Shown here: positions 14,493-16,819 of the stretch, one piece after another
Layout of the letters: each line of letters starts with the position of its first letter
Numbering within the stretch: the stretch's first letter is position 1
Assembly: GCA_012521035.1 (NCBI GenBank)
Contig: JAAYND010000252.1
Span: 1-16,819 of the forward strand
DNA length: 16,819 nucleotides
Direction: 5' to 3'
Source of the DNA: Methanomicrobiales archaeon
Lineage (GTDB): Archaea; Halobacteriota; Methanomicrobia; Methanomicrobiales; Methanoculleaceae
The notes under the pieces: generated by a model
The model's input: the letters and a program-made list of their open reading frames with translations, nothing else
Database searches by the model: none
Told to the model about the DNA's origin: nothing
Position numbers and translations under genes: made by a program

Positions 14493-15197
14493 ATGACATT
14501 CTTTGATACAGAGATCTGGGTCGGGCTGATGACCCTTATCGGGGAGGTTACGGTCTTCCTCATCCTCGCCATGGTGCTTGCGGCGATAGCCCTTGCGATC
14601 ATCGCCACCGCATCGATTACCCGGGGGAAGTTCTACCTGCCCCGGATCCTGATACCCGGCATGGTCCTCCTCGAGGGACTCGTGAAGGCGTTCTGCAAAC
14701 TCCTCGGACTCGATGATAAGGATCTCGTTACGTTCTTTATAACGCTTCGGAACACCATGAACAAACAGGCCTTCGCCGAGATCCCGGTGGAGTGCCGCGC
14801 TATCTTCCTGCCCCACTGCCTGCGTTCAGCGGAGTGCCCGGCACACCTGACACCCGAGGGTCTGAAATGCCGGCGATGCGGTCGCTGCCCGGTCGGGGAG
14901 AATGTGGAGTGGCTTGAGGGTATCGGGTATCATGTCTTCATCGTCCCGGGCTCGACGTTCGTCAAGCGGATGGTCAAGAAGTATCGTCCTCGGGCGATCA
15001 TCGGCGTCGGTTGCCTCATGGAGGTAAAAGAGGGGATCGATATGGCCGACCGGATGGGGCTTACCGCTATCGGTGTGGTGAACTTCAAGGACGGGTGTGT
15101 GGAGACGATCGCAGACTGGACCGGGGTGAGGGATGCCGCCCTGATCGGCATCGAACCCCCATCAGATTCCGTAAACCTTCACAGCCCTGCCGAATAA
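14493..15197 (+). CDS. DUF116 cysteine-rich membrane protein
   Basis: This 234-residue protein matches the DUF116 family, common in methanogens and some anaerobic bacteria and without a firmly known function. One long or two short hydrophobic helices occupy about residues 9-43. The C-terminal soluble domain contains conserved cysteines and histidine (ECRAIFLPHCLRS, ECPAHLT, KCRRCGRCPVGE) that look like a metal or iron-sulfur site, then GVGCLMEVKEG and a final FKDGCVET. An in-frame ATG preceded by GGAGAAA fixes the start, eight bases after mtnA. The last 36 bases overlap the end of the convergent bactofilin-like gene. Its cotranscription with a redox flavoprotein and a carbonic anhydrase homologue hints at a redox role, but this is guesswork. 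Confidence 0.88.
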   Translation: MTFFDTEIWVGLMTLIGEVTVFLILAMVLAAIALAIIATASITRGKFYLPRILIPGMVLLEGLVKAFCKLLGLDDKDLVTFFITLRNTMNKQAFAEIPVECRAIFLPHCLRSAECPAHLTPEGLKCRRCGRCPVGENVEWLEGIGYHVFIVPGSTFVKRMVKKYRPRAIIGVGCLMEVKEGIDMADRMGLTAIGVVNFKDGCVETIADWTGVRDAALIGIEPPSDSVNLHSPAE

Positions 15198-15572
15198 CCG
15201 TTCGCTTGCGACCCTGCCGTAGACGAAGATCGTCTCTTTGCTGTTGACCTCGCCGACCTTAACGCCCGGCCGGAGGGTGATGTCCCCCCCAGCCTGGATG
15301 GAGTGAAGCTGCGCATTGTCGCAGATGGTGGCGGTCTCAAGGACGGTGAGTGGCCCTTTTACCCTGGCGTCATGGCCGACGACGACCTTCTTTGCCTCGA
15401 CGTACCCACCGACTGTTGAGTGTGGTCCGAGTTCGAGGCAGCCGGCAACGATTACATTGCCCCAGATGTGTGTATCCGGAGGGGTGATGAAATTGCCATC
15501 TATCTTCACGTTTCCGTCAAAAAAGGAACCTCTCGGTGCTATATATGTGTCCCCGTGCCGGTAGATTTTCAT
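15162..15572 (-). CDS. bactofilin-like polymer-forming protein
   Basis: A 136-residue protein with repeating short strands and turn glycines (GNVKIDGNF, GNVIVAGCLELG, GYVEAKKVVVG and AGGDITLRPG), typical of the right-handed beta-helix of bactofilin and polymer-forming cytoskeletal proteins. Such proteins assemble into filaments without nucleotide, often at the membrane. There is no signal peptide or transmembrane segment. A ribosome binding site GAGAGGT lies about five bases before the ATG, and an A/T-rich box at 15609-15618 is the likely promoter element, so this transcript has a short leader, unlike its neighbours. The 3' end overlaps the DUF116 gene by 36 bases in the opposite direction. 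Confidence 0.8.
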   Translation of the reverse strand: MKIYRHGDTYIAPRGSFFDGNVKIDGNFITPPDTHIWGNVIVAGCLELGPHSTVGGYVEAKKVVVGHDARVKGPLTVLETATICDNAQLHSIQAGGDITLRPGVKVGEVNSKETIFVYGRVASERLFGRAVKVYGI

Positions 15573-15694
15573 GAAGACCTCTCAGATAACAGCTTGATCC
15601 GCAACCAGATAAAATTATCAGTGGCGTTGTCGCAAAAAAGCGTCCGGGACCCCGATGAAGTATACCGCGGGAACATGTGCAGATGGGCGACCGC

Positions 15695-16534
15695 TCACAT
15701 AATCGCGGCGATCGCAAAGACCGCGAGCGCGGCAAACATACCGGCACGGAGGATCGATGTCGCACTGGAGTTGCGGACACAGTCCGCTGTTCTGCACCCC
15801 AGTCCCCGCGAGGCCCCGAAGAGGATGACCGCGTCCACAAACCCGATGGCGATGAGGTAGAAGAGGCCCCACCAGTCGCCGATGGGGAGTATGCTCGCCA
15901 CCACGGCGCCGCAGGCACAGGTGAACGCCACCACCCCGGTCCCCTGGATACCGATGATCATCGGGAGGGTGCGTGCGCCTCCGGCCGCATCGCCGTCCAC
16001 ATCCTCTGCATCTTTTAAGACCTCCCGTGCAGTGGTGGCGAGGAACGTTATCGTCGCGAGCGATATGTTCCGGATAAGCCCCTCGATGCCGGCAAACGCA
16101 CCGCCGAAGAGGAATATGCTCGCTGTCAGGTAAGCGACGGCGAGGTTGCCGAGGACCGGGATCCGCTTCAGGTGAGCGGCGTAGGCGATCAGGATCACCG
16201 AGTTGATGAGGGCGATCAGGAGGCAGAGCGGCGTTGTCAGGGTGGCGAGCACGATCCCGCCGGCGAAGAGTACTGTCGCATAGATCTTCGCTCCCTGGAG
16301 ACTGATCGCGCCGGATGGGATGGGCCGGTCAGGCCGGTTGATCCGGTCGATATCGATATCGTAGAGATCGTTTATGACGTTCCCGGCGGCGGTGATGAGC
16401 ACGACGACCCCGGCGAGCAGGAGCGAGGGCAGCGTGAGCGTCCCTGTGGCGATGAGGTACCCGAGGAGTGCGGTGAGGCCAGCGACAGCGGCATTGTGCG
16501 GGCGGGTAATCCGTACAAGAGCAGAGACACTCAT
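15695..16534 (-). CDS. UbiA-family prenyltransferase, probable digeranylgeranylglyceryl phosphate synthase
   Basis: This 279-residue integral membrane protein is an archaeal UbiA-family enzyme. The best match is digeranylgeranylglyceryl phosphate synthase, which adds the second geranylgeranyl chain to make the archaeol lipid core. The two aspartate-rich motifs that bind Mg-diphosphate are present: NDLYDIDIDRINRPDRP at about 55-71, and DAEDVDGD at 175-182. Around them are eight to nine hydrophobic helices, and the tail ends in one (about 262-279). The length is typical for archaeal members, which are near 280 residues. Other UbiA proteins act on quinones or heme, but methanogens of this group generally use the lipid enzyme. 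A TATA-like box 25 to 35 bases upstream fits a leaderless transcript. The bactofilin-like gene lies 122 bases downstream. Confidence 0.88.
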   Translation of the reverse strand: MSVSALVRITRPHNAAVAGLTALLGYLIATGTLTLPSLLLAGVVVLITAAGNVINDLYDIDIDRINRPDRPIPSGAISLQGAKIYATVLFAGGIVLATLTTPLCLLIALINSVILIAYAAHLKRIPVLGNLAVAYLTASIFLFGGAFAGIEGLIRNISLATITFLATTAREVLKDAEDVDGDAAGGARTLPMIIGIQGTGVVAFTCACGAVVASILPIGDWWGLFYLIAIGFVDAVILFGASRGLGCRTADCVRNSSATSILRAGMFAALAVFAIAAIM

Positions 16535-16558
16535 TCCCGAAGAGTTTGATGCGCGAAC

Positions 16559-16569
16559 GATAAATAAGG
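16559..16569 (-). promoter_or_regulatory. TATA box for the UbiA-family gene
   Basis: Read on the minus strand this is CTTATTTATCG, beginning about 35 bases and ending 25 bases before the ATG at 16534. No ribosome binding site is visible, so the mRNA is probably leaderless. Confidence 0.55.
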
Positions 16570-16623
16570 TGGCATCTGATGCAGAAACCGAAGAAGCGCT
16601 TGCGCGGTGGAGGTTGTGAGAGA

Positions 16624-16646
16624 TGCCGGGATTAACTATCCCGGCA
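16624..16646. repeat. perfect 9-bp hairpin between UbiA-family gene and tRNA-Arg
   Basis: Arms TGCCGGGAT (16624-16632) and ATCCCGGCA (16638-16646) are perfectly complementary with a 5-base loop. The element lies in the 160-base stretch between the UbiA-family start and the tRNA, which otherwise contains the UbiA TATA box, a short tRNA terminator and no gene I can support. Confidence 0.7.
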
Positions 16647-16684
16647 GGAGGGATGCATTTACCCCGGGGATAGCGTGGTTTTAC

Positions 16685-16689
16685 AAAAA
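16685..16689 (-). terminator. oligo-T terminator of tRNA-Arg
   Basis: On the minus strand a T5 run begins five bases after the tRNA 3' end, followed shortly by another T-containing stretch. This is the usual U-rich stop of archaeal tRNA genes. Confidence 0.5.
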
Positions 16690-16694
16690 TGTGA

Positions 16695-16769
16695 CGGGCC
16701 TGGGGGGATTCGAACCCCCGATATTCAGCTTAGGAGGCTGACGCCATATCCGGGCTAGGCCACAAGCCC
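16695..16769 (-). tRNA. tRNA-Arg (anticodon CCU)
   Basis: The minus strand folds into a complete 75-base cloverleaf. The seven-base acceptor stem pairs GGGCTTG with CAGGCCC, with one G-U pair and discriminator G. The D arm is GCC/GGC. The anticodon stem TCAGC/GCTGA holds the loop CTCCTAA, giving anticodon CCT (plus-strand 16732-16734), which reads the arginine codon AGG. The T arm is GGGGG-TTCGAAT-CCCCC. There is no intron and CCA is not encoded. A TATA-like CTTATACC on the minus strand at 16801-16808 could be its promoter, implying about nine bases of 5' leader. Confidence 0.95.
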
Positions 16770-16819
16770 ACAATCGGAACAATAGTATTACTCATACGAA
16801 GGTATAAGGATATCGAGCA

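Noticed and set aside
15420..15860. Plus-strand frame spanning the bactofilin and UbiA-family region
   Set aside because: It runs antisense across two supported genes and their gap, with no domain or ribosome binding site.
1..16819. CRISPR array, insertion sequence, prophage or defence island
   Set aside because: No regularly spaced repeats, transposase, integrase or recognised defence gene was seen. The TIGR04255 gene alone is not enough to call a defence locus.

Overview
The window is GC-rich chromosome from a methanogenic archaeon, most likely of the order Methanomicrobiales (a Methanoculleus-like genome is my best guess from protein style and GC; no search was run). Diagnostic genes are coenzyme F420:glutamate ligase (cofE), Sec61-beta (secG), the archaeal proteasome beta subunit (psmB), the archaeal termination nuclease FttA/aCPSF1, an archaeal-type phosphopantetheine adenylyltransferase, an HdrA-like flavoprotein and a UbiA-family enzyme of archaeal ether-lipid synthesis. 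Many genes have an A/T-rich TATA-like box about 25 bp before the start codon and no Shine-Dalgarno, as expected for leaderless archaeal transcripts.

Layout, left to right. (1) 63-3016: a TIGR04255-family gene, a 200-bp gap with a perfect hairpin, cofE, then secG (minus) divergent from an amidohydrolase, with interlocking promoters only 34 bp apart. (2) 3053-4347: a UspA/CBS-domain pair. (3) 4501-8128: psmB, fttA and an MFS transporter packed on the plus strand, with a strong hairpin and a T6 tract at the psmB/fttA boundary. (4) 8168-9601: an aldehyde dehydrogenase. (5) 9602-11130: a structured, gene-free leader followed by pyrB and pyrI (aspartate carbamoyltransferase). (6) 11123-11581: coaD on the minus strand. 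(7) 11683-15197: a tightly overlapping cluster of a gamma-carbonic-anhydrase homologue, a shortened HdrA paralogue, mtnA and a DUF116 membrane protein. (8) 15162-16769: minus-strand bactofilin-like gene, UbiA-family prenyltransferase and a tRNA-Arg(CCU).

Most of this is core metabolism and information processing. I see no insertion sequence, integrase, CRISPR array, toxin-antitoxin pair or prophage. The signals not explained by known genes are mostly RNA- or DNA-level: the two-hairpin leader in front of pyrBI, where one hairpin abuts the pyrB ribosome binding site; the hairpin plus U-tract directly before the termination-factor gene; three tail-to-tail gene overlaps; and several perfect palindromes at promoters. 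At the protein level the most notable item is a minimal HdrA paralogue translationally coupled to a gamma-carbonic anhydrase without HdrB or HdrC nearby.
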